Source: Hansfordia pulvinata (lineage: Eukaryota; Ascomycota; Sordariomycetes; Xylariales). From it: a stretch of 64,000 bases of DNA. The stretch covers positions 496,001-560,000 of the forward strand of contig BJKQ01000001.1 in assembly GCA_006538405.1 (NCBI GenBank). Reading direction: 5' to 3'. Shown here piece after piece: positions 1 to 11,779 of the stretch (its first letter is position 1; each line of letters begins with the position of its first letter). The notes beneath the pieces are model-generated. The model was not told where the DNA came from. It did no database searches and was given only the letters and a program-made list of their open reading frames with translations. Position numbers and translations under genes: made by a program.

Positions 1-1303
1 ACACGAGGTCGGCCCCCACGGAGGCCGTCTGCCGAGCGAGGCACAGCAGCGTCATGACCTGCAGCGCGGGGATCTCCAACAGCGACTTGGCCTTGGGCGT
101 GATGAGCCAGGCCTCCGCCTCGTGCACCCACTGGATCGCCGACTTGCGCAGGGTGAACTCGTCGTCGTGGAAGGTGCTGCCGATGGCCAGGACCAGCTGC
201 AGCTGTATCAGGAACGCGGGGGTCTGGCTCTCCTTGGGGGCCGCCCAGAACTCGGCGTAGGCCTTCTTGAACGAGGGCACGTGCAGCACGCGGTAGACCG
301 ACTCGAAGGTGCGCAGGTAGTGGCCGACCAGCGCATCGGCGGTCTCCTTGGCCGGCAGGAAGCGGCCGAAGTCGAACGTGGGCTCGTAGGCCCGCCTCTG
401 CTTCACCGCTCTGCCGAGCATCTTGGACTTGTTGAGCAGGGCAAGGACTTCGTTGTCCCTCTTCGTGTGCGTCTCGAACATGTCGAGCAGGGGTTTCGCC
501 TTTGCCAGAGCCGTCGTTAGCAAGACCTTTTGCTGCGCAGACGGTCAGTCAGCAGCAGCCAGACTCCGACGAGGATCTTACCCCGTGAGACCCGTTTGCA
601 GACGGACGGACCACCAGTCTTACGACGCTCAAGGGGAGACGAGGGGAGAAGCGACACAGCCGCCGGAGATGGGACATACCAGGGTTACGCTGTTCATCCA
701 GTGACTCTGGCCAAAGTACCGTGTCTTGGACATGACACTCCTGCTCATGTAGTGCATATTGGCCGAGAGATAGGTTTCAATCGACTGCGACGGCCGCTCG
801 CCGGGCCCCAGACGAGGCCGGTGGACGGCAGACACATCACCACCGCTTCCTGGGGGCTCCATCCCTCCCACCTCCCGCAGGCGGGTTTGCAAGTTGTTGA
901 CGCGCTCCAGCAGCGAGTTGACGTCGGCGGAGTGTGAATGGTCGTAAGGGGCCGGGGAGAGGCGCTCAGGGGTCGACCAGGCCTGGCTGGGCTCCACCGC
1001 CGTGGACGAGCTGTCGGCGTCCTGTGCCACCGTCTCGGCCTGCTTGATCCCCGCGGGGCTCTTGCGGGTGTCGTACATGGCCTCGAATCTCCGCGGGCCC
1101 TGCGGGCCCTCGGGCACGGTGGCGGCCGCCTGGTCAGGGGCCCCGGCGGGCTGGCCGTCGTAGACGCAGGTCTTGCTCCGGGACTTCTGGCAGTGGTTGC
1201 ACGGGAGGTTGCGGTCGCAGCGGATCTTGGACCTGCGGCAGCTCACGCAGGCCAGCGCGGGGCGACGGCGCCGCCGCGGCGCGCCTTTCGGCTCGTCAGA
1301 CAT
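1..1303 (-). CDS. Zn2Cys6 fungal transcription factor, partial (3' end beyond left edge)
   Basis: Probable nuclear DNA-binding regulator. The start is the ATG at 1303. Residues 19-46 form a binuclear zinc cluster with spacing C-x2-C-x6-C-x5-C-x2-C-x7-C, preceded by a run of arginines and followed by a linker with a short leucine-rich coiled-coil-like stretch (DVNSLLERVNNLQTRL). Exon 1 is 1303-680. A 147-nt intron (679-533, GTATGT...GCGCAG with TGAC branch sequences) is phase 0 and joins cleanly to exon 2 (532 to the left edge). Exon 2 begins the fungal-specific transcription factor domain (HYLRTFESVYRVLHVPSF and following helices). About 385 residues are visible and the frame is open to base 1, so the gene is truncated only by the window. 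The target genes are unknown. The neighbouring nitronate monooxygenase lies on the same strand, but nothing in the sequence shows co-regulation. Confidence 0.88.
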
Positions 1304-1953
1304 GCCCGGAGGTGCAGCGACTGAGCAGGCCGGGTGGGTGGAGAGGCCAAGGCCGGGCCTGCGTGGTCGTCCGGCCTGTTTCGGAGGTGGGCGCAAGCGT
1401 GCCAAGATCGGCCTCTCGGGCGTTGCGGCGCGTGAACAGCGACAGTGCAAAGGATCTTTTCGGACTTATCCAGGGCTTGTGAAGCCTTTCGAGGGAACCG
1501 AGAGGCGTGCTTTCGTTCATGGCTGGAGGGGAAGGCAGATTCGCCGACGAACCCAGGCGACAGCCGTTCTTTGATAGTCTACCTACGCTGCCTCAGACAG
1601 GCCTCGGGGTTTTCAGGCGTGCTTACGCCCGATCCCGATGAATACCCCGAGTCCGAGCCCAATACTTAAATCCGAGTATTTCGCCGACGCCGAGGCCGAC
1701 TCCGAGTTCGTCCTGCGGCCCAGTACATTGGTACTTGTACCTGCACCTGTACTCGTAGCGAACCGCTCGTGGACCTCCAGCTTCTCTCGACACAAATGAG
1801 CCTCCCTTACCTACCACCTACTCGGTCCTCTCCCACACTATTCTTTCTCACCAACGAAAACACACCCAAACTCGACTGCGCATGTCCGAACCCGAATGGC
1901 ACATGAACCAACAGGGCTGTCGCGGCCCAGGATGCGGGGCTCTCAGGTCCGTT
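1304..1953. other. Intergenic, upstream of the Zn2Cys6 gene
   Basis: This stretch holds the promoter and 5' leader of the minus-strand transcription factor and the 3' flank of the nitronate monooxygenase. I see no coding signal. There is an imperfect GAGTCCGAG/GCCGAGG-type repetition near 1640-1710 and a TACTCGTAG motif near 1750. Confidence 0.6.
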
Positions 1954-4225
1954 CTACAGCTTCGCAGAGGCCACCACGCACGCAGAACAGGCGTTGAGGG
2001 ATTCCACAGCTCCCTGGACCAGCTCCCGCACAATCTCGCCCGCCGGCTGCCCGAGCCTGTTGACCGAGCCGGCGACGATGCCAAGGGGCCTGTATGAGAG
2101 CCGGGACCCGGTACGTCAGCAATCTTTTCTTCTCTCTCTCTCTCGCCAGCAGGCAGGGGATTCCCGGCCACGGAGCCGCGGCCGCGGCCGCAGCCGCACG
2201 CACACCTACCGCAGGGCAGCCTGGTCCTCGATCTCCTCGGTGAGCTTGTCCTCCTTGTGCAGGCGGTCCAGCTCGTGGTGCAGCGGCACGATTCCTTGCG
2301 CGGTCAGCGCCTTGATCTCGTCCTGCCGGTTCACCTCCCAGTCCTCCACGTATGGCGTGCGGAGCGAGCGAAGCGGACGGCCGGACCAGATGGTGCTCTT
2401 GATCCACGAGTCGTACGTGGCTTGGACGACCCTGTGTGTTGTGTGAGCGTGAGTGTGAGTGTGAGTTTGATGGTGTGTGTGGTCGGGTGTTAGCAGGCCA
2501 ACCCTGCGCGCCGCCACGGTCTGGAAGTGGAAGCAGCAGTCAAGCTACCTTCGTCTGGAACGAGGCGAGCATGATTGACGGGTGATGGTGGTTTTTTGGA
2601 CGTACTGCGTCTTGGCCGCCTCGGGGTACTTGGACTCCTTGGACGGGATGAAGCGGGTGCCGACCCAGACGCCGCTGGCGCCCAGCGCGAGCGCGGACGC
2701 GAGGCTCCGCCCGTCGCTGATGCCGCCGCCCGTCACCAGCAGGACCGGCTTCTGGGTGAAGGGGGAGATGTACTGCTTGCACACATCGGCACACGCGGGT
2801 GTCAAGACGCTGGGGATCCGTTGATCAGCTTCCAGGAGGAGGGTTTCGACACGACGCGTCGTCCGAAGGGGACAGGGGGGAGGGGGTTTCTTGTCGTCTA
2901 CCAACCTCGTAGGGATGTCCCCCGTGTGCCCCCCTGCCTACATGGTGCACAGGGCAGAGTTATTCAGGCGCCCACGCGTACGAGCAGCAAGCGACCCATC
3001 GCGCACGCGGGTGTACGAGCACCCGTAGCTCGCGGCGTCGTGTCGAGGTGATGTGCCCTGCCTTCTGTGGCTCCGGGAGGGGAGAGGAGGGGACTTACCT
3101 CGCCACCCTGGGCGCAGATCAGGTCGGCGCCGGCCTCACAGGCCTTGCGCACATGCTTTGTCTGTGTGTGAGCGCCTCCTGGGCTCGGCCTGCGGTTCTG
3201 GACGACCAGATGTACCTTGGGATGCCCAACCATGTTCTGTAGACGGGTGGTTGGATTTTTTTTTTTTTTTTTCACCGGGTCAGTCCTCTCTGGCGTCTGC
3301 GACACTTGTGGAGGCGGTGAACAGCCCTATCCATCCCTCGGGAGGCACATACCATGTAAAGCACGCCGGCGTTGTGCAGCTTCTCGATGGCCCAGCTCGG
3401 GGGCACGCCCACTGCCGACACGAAGAGCTTGGCGCCGCCGTCAATGACGACGTCGAGCAGCTCGCCCAGGCTGCCGTGGGTGTAGTCGTACTGCCAGAAG
3501 GGCGCCCGTCAGTTACACAACCCCTCAAAAAACCCCTTAAACCCCTCCTCCTCCTGCTCGGCTCACGCTCATCATGCATGCCTACGGGCAGGATAAGGCA
3601 CGCACGCACGCACGCACGCACTTACATTCGTCTTCCTGGCGCTGCCGCCGACCTGGGGCAGCAGCAGGTCGACCCCGAACGGCGCGTCCTTGTCGACCAG
3701 GAGCTCCTTCATGTCGGCAATCATGTCGCGCAGCATCTTGGGCGTGTAGCGAGCCCCGCCCAGCGTGCCGAAGCCCCCGGCATTGCAGACGGCTGCCGCC
3801 AGCTCGGGCCCGGCTACCTGGTCCACTGTTTTTTGTTTGGCCCCGCCAGTCAGCTCAGCTCAGCTCAGCTCTCACATTCTGGGTTGGGATCACTGCTGCT
3901 TGCTGCTGCTGCTGCTGCTGCTCGGTACGCGTGGCTCGGTCCTCCCGCCTCGCCGGCCATCTGCGGCTACCGTGTGCGTGCATGTGTGAGTGGGACGAAG
4001 AACGGTGGGGCGGCGGCGGCGGCGGCGGTCCGAGCTGCTGGAGAGGGTCCCTCCGGAGCTGGTCTGCGTGCTCGTACGGCCGTAGCGGCGTCCTCCTCCG
4101 CACTCGAGAAGGGGAAAGAAAGAAGAGAAAAGAACAGGAGTGGGGAACGTACTTCCAGCCAACATGACGGGATGCTGGACGCCCAGAAGCGCCGTCAGGG
4201 GCGTTTTGATGGTGGCAGACGCCAT
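1954..4225 (-). CDS. Nitronate monooxygenase (2-nitropropane dioxygenase family)
   Basis: FMN-dependent TIM-barrel enzyme that oxidises alkyl nitronates. Nine exons give 362 residues, normal for the fungal family: 4225-4153, 3825-3626, 3490-3353, 3236-3216, 3161-3099, 2937-2906, 2809-2606, 2431-2210 and 2089-1954. All introns are GT..AG and all phases agree. Supporting motifs are the N-terminal PLTALLGVQHPVMLAGM, FGTLGG, VGHPK, the class I signature CAQGGE-AGGHTGDIPTS at about 159-176, and the phosphate-binding segment VTGGGISDG...GVWVGTRF at about 201-229, followed by TPYVEDWE near the C terminus. Exon 4 is only 21 nt. Intron 1 is long (327 nt) and holds CTG and CAGCT microsatellites. The acceptor before exon 5 is ambiguous: CAG at 3162, or AAG six bases later, which would restore the family spelling VGHPK-HVRKA. 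The intron before 2431 could instead hold a 6-nt exon; one intron is simpler. Confidence 0.9.
3843..3922. repeat. CAGCT pentamer and CTG triplet microsatellites in intron 1
   Basis: About four CAGCT copies (near 3850-3871) are followed by an uninterrupted run of TGC/CTG triplets (about 3893-3922). Both lie inside the first intron of the nitronate monooxygenase gene. Confidence 0.85.
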
Positions 4226-7200
4226 CGTCGACGGGACCGGCACTGGAGAATGGGGCCTACGAGAGTGCGGTGGCGCTGGGGTCAGACGCCGGCTGCTGGC
4301 TAATACGTTGGCAAACCCGGGGGTGGCTGATGAGAGAAACGCGTACGGTGGGGTCGGGTGACAGTCGTGGGTGAATGAGTAGTGGCAGGCGCTTCGGCTG
4401 TGGATACTCGTAGTGCCAGCGGACAAGTCGTCGTCGTCGTCGTCGTTGTTGTTGTTGTCGTCGTCGTCGTCGTCGTCGTCACGAATACGACTGAAGGAGA
4501 GCTATGTGGGGTGGAGTAGTCGGTCGTTCTCTCATCAGTCGCGCGCAGTTTGTCGGTACTACCCGCCGCACACGCACGCAAGTAAGCATAGCGGAGGGCA
4601 GTTAATAAAAGTCTGGCCACGGCTACTCGTTGCTCTGTAGGATCTGTAGGGCAGGGATTGGGGCCGAGGAACTGGTCAGTCTTACCGACGAACCGCCCGC
4701 TGCAGCTGTGCGATACCCGCGCGGACCCTTGCTCATCCATGCTTTCTTGCTTGCTTATTACACCCGACGATTCTATTGCTTGTCCTCGTGCAAGAAGACT
4801 ACCTACGTTTCAGGCAAGACTCCCCGTAGCAGAACGGCCATCGTAGAGCTGCACTCGCAAAAAGACCGGGTATCAACAGACAGCAGGGGAGTCAGTCGTC
4901 AGTCAGGACTGGGGAACCGAATAGGACTACCAATAGTCTACGAGATACTCGTGCACGAGTTAGGTACCTACCTAACCTTAGAAGTCTTTGCATTCAACCC
5001 CGATCGAAAGAAAGAAAGGAAAACCACTACTTACAAGCCCCCTCCCAAGACCGATGTGAAATGTTCGAAGCTCGGCGCGTTCAGCTCGGGAGACCAAGAG
5101 GCCGGGAGGGATGACGGCCGGTCCGCGTCCGCCCGGCTGTCCGTCTTCCTACACTATTGCTTGCTGGCGTGAGCATTCATTCATTCATTCGCCCCCTTAT
5201 ACGAGTACAAGCCTCTGGCGGGGTGTTGCGTACTCGTATCTACGAGTATCTCTGCCAAGTCGATCTTCCGGGCAGCACAGTGGGTGTTGGAGAGGAGGTC
5301 ACTGAAAAGCCACCGCCGCGTGGCCGTGCGTACGCGATTTCCTGCCCAAAAAGTGAACTTATTACTCGTATGAACGGGAATCTCCGCCCTGCCCTGCCCT
5401 GCGGACTGGCCGCACGGCACCGCGAGGCTCTTGTATCGTACCGTACTCGCAGAGGGAACGTGGTTCCGGGTGGGTGGGGGGGAGAAGCACACGTGCAATA
5501 GGCAACTGGCCAAGCGCCTCGAGAGTGGTAGATGAGCGTTGTCAAATTACTACGAGAAGCTTGGTCTCTGTTAGGGCAGATTTGACGGTCCGAACTTGTG
5601 GTTAGCCGGTCCGCCCCTGGCTGCTGCTAAACCACATTCTCTTGAGGCTTCCAGTGGCGGCCGTGCTACTCCTTCTACGGCGATTCTTTGCGCTTGTGAG
5701 TTCGGAGAGTCCTCGCGTGCCTCGGCATCCCTATCCGGCATCGTCCGGGGGGGGCTACGAGTTCCTCGCATCATACCCAAGAAGAAAGGTGATCGACGAC
5801 AAGAAGAAGAAGAAGAACCCACTCGCTAAACACCCAGGAGACACCACAACGCCGGCAGCCTGGATGGACCCTTTCCGTGTCAAGGTGGACTTTACGAGTA
5901 CTCGTACGCGTACTGTGCACACGCTTGATCTGACCATCAGAGTCCCATGTGCGGGTCCTCATCAACTCTTGACAAGCAACGCCCGCATTGACAACCAACG
6001 TCTGTTTCGAATACGTGCACAGACAGACAGACAGATAAACAGACAGACCTGTCATCAAGTCGTTGCAAACATTCACAACGGGCCCTTTTTGCTCGAGACC
6101 TTCTCCGAACCTATCCACCTATCTACCTACCTGCCACCCTGCCTACCTACCTTCGGAAGAACATCTTGATAGACTCTAGAAAACAGGGGAGGCGGTCAGC
6201 CACACAGTTAGTTCACCATGGCTTTGCGGGCGGCGTGGCGGGCGGCGGCGGCGTGCGTGCGTTGGGATCGGCACTCTTTCAGGGGCGCGCGGACTGACTG
6301 GCGTGTGTGCTGCGAATGGCGCAGAACCGCTTCTGAGCGTGCCCGCCCGTGATCCGTGCGCCCTGCATCCCTGGAGATATTTCAGGTGTACGGGGCACAC
6401 TTGTATCCCTGATCGGAACTTTACTCGTATGGATTCGTGACCACCACCACCACCATGATCCATCCCTGCCTTATACTCGTACGTACACAGGCAGACCCGG
6501 GCACTCCGGCCCTACGAGTGGCTGGCTCATCCGCACCTACCTTACATGTATGTCTGTGCACAACAGCTGTGCCAGCAGCCCCTCCCTCTCTCTGGAAGCC
6601 ATTGGCCACAGACGTGCCCCAAGCAGGCCATTCCGCACCGCCTCGGTCCAACAGAAAACACAACAGGGGCTGCTCGCGTAGTAGTAGATGGTGATTGATG
6701 GTAGTGATGGCACCGACCCGGCCGTAGATCGGCTTGACGATGAGCAGAGATCTGTCGCGATCTGCCCGAGATTGCCCAGATCTCCCCACCCCGCATCCTG
6801 TGCCTCCTCAGATACGACATATGACAAGTGAGCGAACCCTGTGGGGGGGGACAAGAGAGTGTTCATCCCATGTGAAGAAGCTGATGATGAATCTTTGACA
6901 ACGCCAATACCAACGACAACGCCTGCAACAACAAGACGGTGAAGAGATTGATGAATCAACGCCTTTCGAGGTTGGTCTGGGGCGCGGAATCTTGTCCGCC
7001 AGACTGGCACGCACGCACACACACACGCACACACACGCGGGTGTGGGTAATGTGGCTGCTCGTCTAAGCCCAACCAAGACTACGGGCAACACCAACAAGA
7101 CTTCTTGGGCCGGACCTGGCGCCAACTTGTCACGATCAGCCGGCGCACCCACCCCCATCTCGTCCCGAAGATCCGCATCTTCGGGCCTGTCTGGCGTCGA

Positions 7201-8102
7201 GCGTGGTGGAGAGTGGCCCCCCGAAACTGGGCCAGGAAAGGAACTGAGCCGAACCGAACTGGCATCCCCATGCTTTGACCCAGGCGCCTTGTCTTGTTCC
7301 CGGTTCCGGTGAAGACGTCGGTCGTTACGGCTTGCTCCACGCAACCGGACCCTTCACCCTTGTTGCTGGTCTTTTTTTTTTTTTTTTTCATCACCACCAC
7401 CACCACCGCACACGAACCGGCGCTAACCAAGCAGGAGCGTTATCCTGATTCCACGACGGCCAGCCACAACGCTCTGATAGATGCCTGCGTGCACTGGCCC
7501 TCTCTCCCTCGCACTTTTCCCGTCTCTGGGCCCAGTAGCCCATTGGCCCTGACCCTGAGATCAGCCCGCGCTGCTCGCACGGGCATCCGCCGGCTCGCCA
7601 GGTTGGGCTCCTCATGACGAACCAAGTTCCCAGAGAGGGCGGACCCGACCCTCGTGTGCAGCACGCCATGGCGTATCGTACGTACGAGTGAGTACCTTAC
7701 GATAGGCAGGCACTATGTTTCTAGTAACGACTACATGTAGTTAGGTAGTCTTATTTACAGCCGCACGCCCCATGCGGAGGATGTATTATGTTGGTTGTAC
7801 GAGTATGTCTGTATGTATGATCGTTCGCTCGTACGCGTCCGAGTAGAGGTATCCGTGCATGGACTCGCTCGTCAGACGTTAAGAAACCCTTCCCACCCGT
7901 CACCCTTGGCTTCTTCTGCCCAGCCACTGACTGCCGTGCCGTCTGTCGAGTGGCTTGAAGACTTTCATCAGCCTTGGTCATCATAGTCAGTCGTCGACTG
8001 ACCGATCTCGTGAATTCCGCCAACCTCACCCGCCGCCCATCTCCCACGAACGAAAAACGCCCCCATCCCACGGTCAACTCAGCGACCGACCCGAGCCGCA
8101 AG
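4226..8102. other. Long intergenic region with microsatellites and TACGAGTA motifs
   Basis: Nearly 3.9 kb between the divergently transcribed nitronate monooxygenase and rhodopsin-domain genes. The open frames here have no recognisable domain, no splice-consistent extension and repeat-driven composition. Contents: a GTC/GTT tract (4427-4481), ATTC repeats (about 5172-5190), a CA tract (about 7012-7038), a poly-T next to CAC triplets (about 7372-7408), many TACGAGTA/TACTCGTA words, and TACCTACC-type runs near 4960 and 6120-6150. I see no convincing gene. Confidence 0.6.
4427..4481. repeat. (GTC)n/(GTT)n microsatellite
   Basis: Eighteen consecutive GTC or GTT triplets with no interruption, about 200 bp upstream of the nitronate monooxygenase start on its promoter side. 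Confidence 0.9.
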
Positions 8103-9729
8103 ATGGGGGTCACACGGCCGATGGACGTGCTGCCCCGGGCCACGACTTACGACAACGTGCCGAATCAGCAAGTCCCGCTCTACGTCAGCCAGTTCGTCAC
8201 CTTCGCCGTCGCCACCATCTGCATCTGCCTGCGCTTCTTCTCCCGGAGACTCACTCGAGTGCCGTTGTGGTGGGACGATTATCTGGTGGTTGTCGCTTAT
8301 GTGAGTGCGCGGCTCCTCTTACATCGTACAAAGGCCCCTCTGAGTGCTGGACTGTCCTTGCAAAGTCTAACCCTCCCTCTCTGCTGGCGTTCTAGGTGAT
8401 GGGCACTGGGTTCATGATCATCATTGTCTTGTGTGAGTTGCACTCCCCTCCTCTTCCTCCTGCCTCTCTCCGTGGCTCGGCTACTGACCCTCTCGGTCGT
8501 TAAAGGGATCCAAGAAGGCCTGGGCATCCACATCGACGACTTTGCCAGAATCACAGGCCAGCCTGTCGACCGCATACTGTATATGAACAAGCTGCTGCTG
8601 TACTTCGGAGAGCTGTTCTATGCCCTGTCGCTGTTCTTCGGCAAGATTTCCGTGCTTTGCTTCTACTGGCGCATGTTCAAAGTCACAAACATCAAACTAC
8701 CGATCCAGATACTGGGCGGTTGTGCGATCGTCTGGATCACCATTCGGGTATGCCTCGCCTCGGCAAGACACACAAGGCTGTCTTCTCTCTCCAACACAAC
8801 ACCGGCTAACCAGGAGCGACGGCAGACTTTCATCAGCATCTTCCACTGCGTCCCCGTGCAGGCTTTCTGGGACTCGAGTGCCGGCGGCTACTGTGCCATT
8901 GACGACAGAAAGTTCTTCTTCGGCACCCTCCTTGTTCACCTGGTCATGGACCTTTGCATCATGAGCTTGCCCATAGTGCAGATCAAGAAGCTCCAGCTTC
9001 CCATCATGCAGAAAATGGGCGTGTTGGCCATGTTCATGTTTGGAATCTTGTACGCCCAGCTCTATTCCTCAACCCCCCCCTCTTGCGCGCCGCCTCGGTC
9101 GCTAACGTCTCTCTCCTCCTCAAGCATTTGCGCGGCGGCCCTGGTTGTCGTCGTCTCTTCGCTGCAGTTCGACGCAGCGTCGCCAGACATCACCTGGAAC
9201 ATCACAACCATCATCGTCTGGGCCTCTGCCGAGTGCAACCTGGTCACAATCTCCGGTGAGTCTCGACTCTGCGCGCGCTCTCTCTCTCCTCTCCTTCCGG
9301 GCAGTCCACTAACCTCCGTGTGCAGCTTGCATGCCCGTGCTGCGCCCGGCGCTCAAGTTCCTCATCAACTGCGAGGCAACGTCCCAGCTTGGCTCGGGGT
9401 CCAACTCGACTCCGTACGGGGGCTCCAACTCGTACGCGCTGTCGCAGACGGGCAAGACGAAGCGCCTCCAGTCGCTGCACAACAAGGAGGCGGACGAGTC
9501 CGCCTCGACCTACGAGCTCGCCAACTCGATCAACCAGAGCAACGAGGGCGACTTCGACTCGCACGCCCTCGACGGCCCTCACCAGACCCGCGTCGTGATC
9601 CAGGGCCGCGACCGCGAGGCCGCGGGCAAGGCGGGGTCCCCGGCCTCCAGCCCGGTCGGCATCACGGTCCACAGCGAGACCACGGTGACGAGCTCGCGAT
9701 ACCCCTCGAGTCGCAACAAGGAAGGCTGA
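8103..9729 (+). CDS. Seven-TM fungal rhodopsin-domain integral membrane protein
   Basis: Integral membrane protein of the fungal rhodopsin-domain (SAT5/PTH11-like) family; its substrate or ligand is unknown. Six exons: 8103-8300, 8396-8432, 8506-8747, 8826-9049, 9125-9255 and 9326-9729, giving 411 residues with consistent phases. Hydrophobic segments lie near residues 26-46, 59-80, 108-134, 147-170, 188-212, 222-246 and 256-280. Family signatures are the WWDDY motif after the first helix, the FHCVPVQAFWD loop and the terminal ECNLVTISACMPVLRPALKF. I placed the exon 4 acceptor at GGCAG/ACT (8825) and not the CAG a few bases earlier, because the CTAAC branch site would otherwise lie only 3 nt from the acceptor and charged residues would enter a helix. 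The C-terminal tail of about 120 residues is polar, Ser/Thr-rich and presumably cytosolic. A second family member lies at 27432-28852. Confidence 0.9.
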
Positions 9730-10734
9730 GGCCCTGCAGGAAGGGGGGAGGGGGGGAATGGTTGTCGGGAAAGGGAGCCACGCAAGCACTCATGTTAACG
9801 AACCACTAATGCCCATGATGATTCACTTGCCTTCGGGCCAACATTACATTGCAAATACATTACATCCGTTACATGCGTTCTGCCCCAAAAAAGGCTTTTT
9901 TCCAAATTACTGCATCAAGAGAAAAAGGGTAATTACTGCATCAGGGGGGAAAGGGTAATTACTGCATCAAGAGAAAAAGGGCAATTACTGCATCAAGGGG
10001 AAAAGGGTAACTTCCCTCGTGGAAGCCAACGCCCAAGCCGCCCCTAGAGCGCAAGTTTTTGCATTCTTGCCTCTGTTGAATACGGGTGGCTCATTATCTT
10101 GCGCCACTTGAAGCTTGAAGTATGGGCAACAACCATGAGTGGTGTTTGGTAAGGCGAATATCGGCCACCTGCCTTTCCGTGGATGTGGGGGTTGCCCGTA
10201 CCCTAGCCACGGCGTCATCTCGCCCGCCCCTTGTTCCATATACATCACTGGCCTGACCAAGAAGAAGGCAAGCTGGCGAGTTTATCAGTCATTGTAGTGG
10301 CGATCTTCCGCAGATGGTAAGCAAGACACTCTACCAGTCGAATGATGGAAGTTTTCCCGATTGGTACAGCTCCCAAAAACCCGTTTTCCAGCACTAAGCC
10401 CTGGCGAATGAACCGAATGGAACGAGTCCCACGAGCAGAGGAATAAAGCACCTTATACGAGTACCTCCCCGAGTCGCCGACTGGCGCCAAACCCCCCATA
10501 AATACTTTGTGCTTGGTGGCAAATGCCCGTTCTGGCTTCGACTCACTCATTTCAGTCCCACTCGACGGCCGACGCCAGTAAGAGAGGTGGGTAGGGGTGC
10601 TGAAGGACCCCAGGAAGTTTCCATGGCTATGCATGTATTTATAGGCGGTGCTCTCTCGAAGAGAAAAAGCTCACAGCCAGCCCCCGGCACGCATCTTTCT
10701 CACCCGTGTGGACACCTTGACTCCAGACAATACA
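9730..10734. other. Intergenic, with 26-bp minisatellite
   Basis: 3' flank of the rhodopsin-domain gene and promoter of the secreted kinase-like gene. It contains the four-copy minisatellite listed separately. A TATTTATA element near 10637 could be the core promoter, about 95 bp before the downstream ATG. No other gene is visible. Confidence 0.6.
9905..10008. repeat. 26-bp minisatellite, four tandem copies
   Basis: Four head-to-tail units of exactly 26 bp begin at 9905, 9931, 9957 and 9983. Each starts AATTACTGCATCA and ends in an A/G-rich AAAGGGT-type tail. Units differ mainly in the purine tail. The array is about 180 bp past the stop codon of the rhodopsin-domain gene and could lie in its 3' UTR. 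Confidence 0.95.
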
Positions 10735-11779
10735 ATGGCTCTATCTCTGTTCAGAACCGCGGCCTTGCTTGCACTCCTGGTCCCAGCGCAGGGCGGGGTG
10801 GTTAAGAGGCAGCCGATCGCTGAGCCTGGGACCTCATCGTGGATTCAACCCAGGAGCATACCCAGTGAGCTGCAGAATTTCGAGGTCTTAGGCCATGGTT
10901 TTGAGAACTTCCACCAGCTGGATGAACGTGGTGCGAATGGCGACATCTACACTGCCGACTGGAAAGGCAAGAGCAAAAGGGTGCTGATCAAGGCGCAGTC
11001 CATGGATCCTCGGTTTTCCTCAATGGAGAAGGCCCAAAGAGAAGCTAGGTCCCAGGAAAAGGTGTGGGAGCACGACCACAAAGCCGCCCCAGAGGTATAT
11101 GGAACCGGTGGTAAGGAGTGGTACTTCATCGCCATGGAGCTCATACAAGGAGGCACTCTGAGGTCGGCTTTTAACCAGGGGTACTTCCGGAGCCCCTTGA
11201 CCAAGAAAAGACTGTTTGAGCGTCTTTTCGACCTGGGTCACTCTATCAACGGCGCAGGAGTTCACCATTACGACCTACACATGGGCAATGTCCTTTTGCG
11301 GAACCCATTGACGGGCGACAAGGATGATGATCAGGGAGATATCACCGCCATTGACTATGGTTCGGCTTCTGATGATGACGCGCCACGATCCACTGGAGAC
11401 GACAGTTCAGGTACGTGGCCTCCCCGATGAAGTCATGGACATTACTAACGAATCTTCTGCAGGTGGCGGAAGTTGGTCAGCGGGCTCGATGACCCCCCCG
11501 GTGCCTGAGCCGAGAGATGACGTTTATATGGCTACTAAGATAGTCTTGCATATTTTCTTCGAACATCAAGCATCTTTCCGGTACAAAGGGAAGGACTGGG
11601 AGAACGATATGATCGGTTCCTTGGGCACGTGGTTGGGGAGCCCAGTAAACCTGACCCCTCGTGCCAGGGAATTGTTCGTGAAGGGCCTGCAACCAGTTCC
11701 CGAGAAGCGTGTCAGTATGGAAGAAATACTTGGGGTTGTACGTGGCTTGGAACATGAAGACTTTGGGTTCGAAGACTAG
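10735..11779 (+). CDS. Secreted/ER-targeted protein-kinase-fold protein
   Basis: Two exons (10735-11410 and 11463-11779; 52-nt intron with an ACTAAC branch site) encode 330 residues. Residues 1-20 look like a classical signal peptide (MALSLF, then a hydrophobic core ending VPAQG). A Lys-Arg pair at 24-25 resembles a Kex2 site. A kinase fold follows: glycine-rich loop ERGANGDIY (64-72), the VLIK lysine at 86, a candidate helix-C glutamate near 103, hinge-like IAMELIQGG (132-140), catalytic loop HHYDLHMGN (177-185, Asp180 and Asn185) and metal-binding IDYG (206-209). All core catalytic positions appear present, so activity is plausible but unproven. The D-x-H-x-x-N loop also resembles small-molecule kinases of the aminoglycoside phosphotransferase type, so the substrate could be a protein, sugar or metabolite. 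The C-terminal part has helices typical of a kinase C-lobe. I do not recognise a named orthologue. Confidence 0.82.

Noticed and set aside
3053..4303. Long plus-strand open frame (416 codons)
   Set aside because: Antisense shadow of the well-supported nitronate monooxygenase; biased composition, no domain.
4630..5172. Plus-strand frame of 180 codons in the long intergenic region
   Set aside because: No domain, no codon-like pattern, no conserved motif and no splice-linked continuation; runs through simple repeats.
6808..7344. Minus-strand frame with poly-Cys/Val stretch
   Set aside because: The Cys/Val run is simply the translated CA microsatellite.
9905..10008. CRISPR-like array
   Set aside because: Units are directly contiguous with no spacers, and the genome is eukaryotic.
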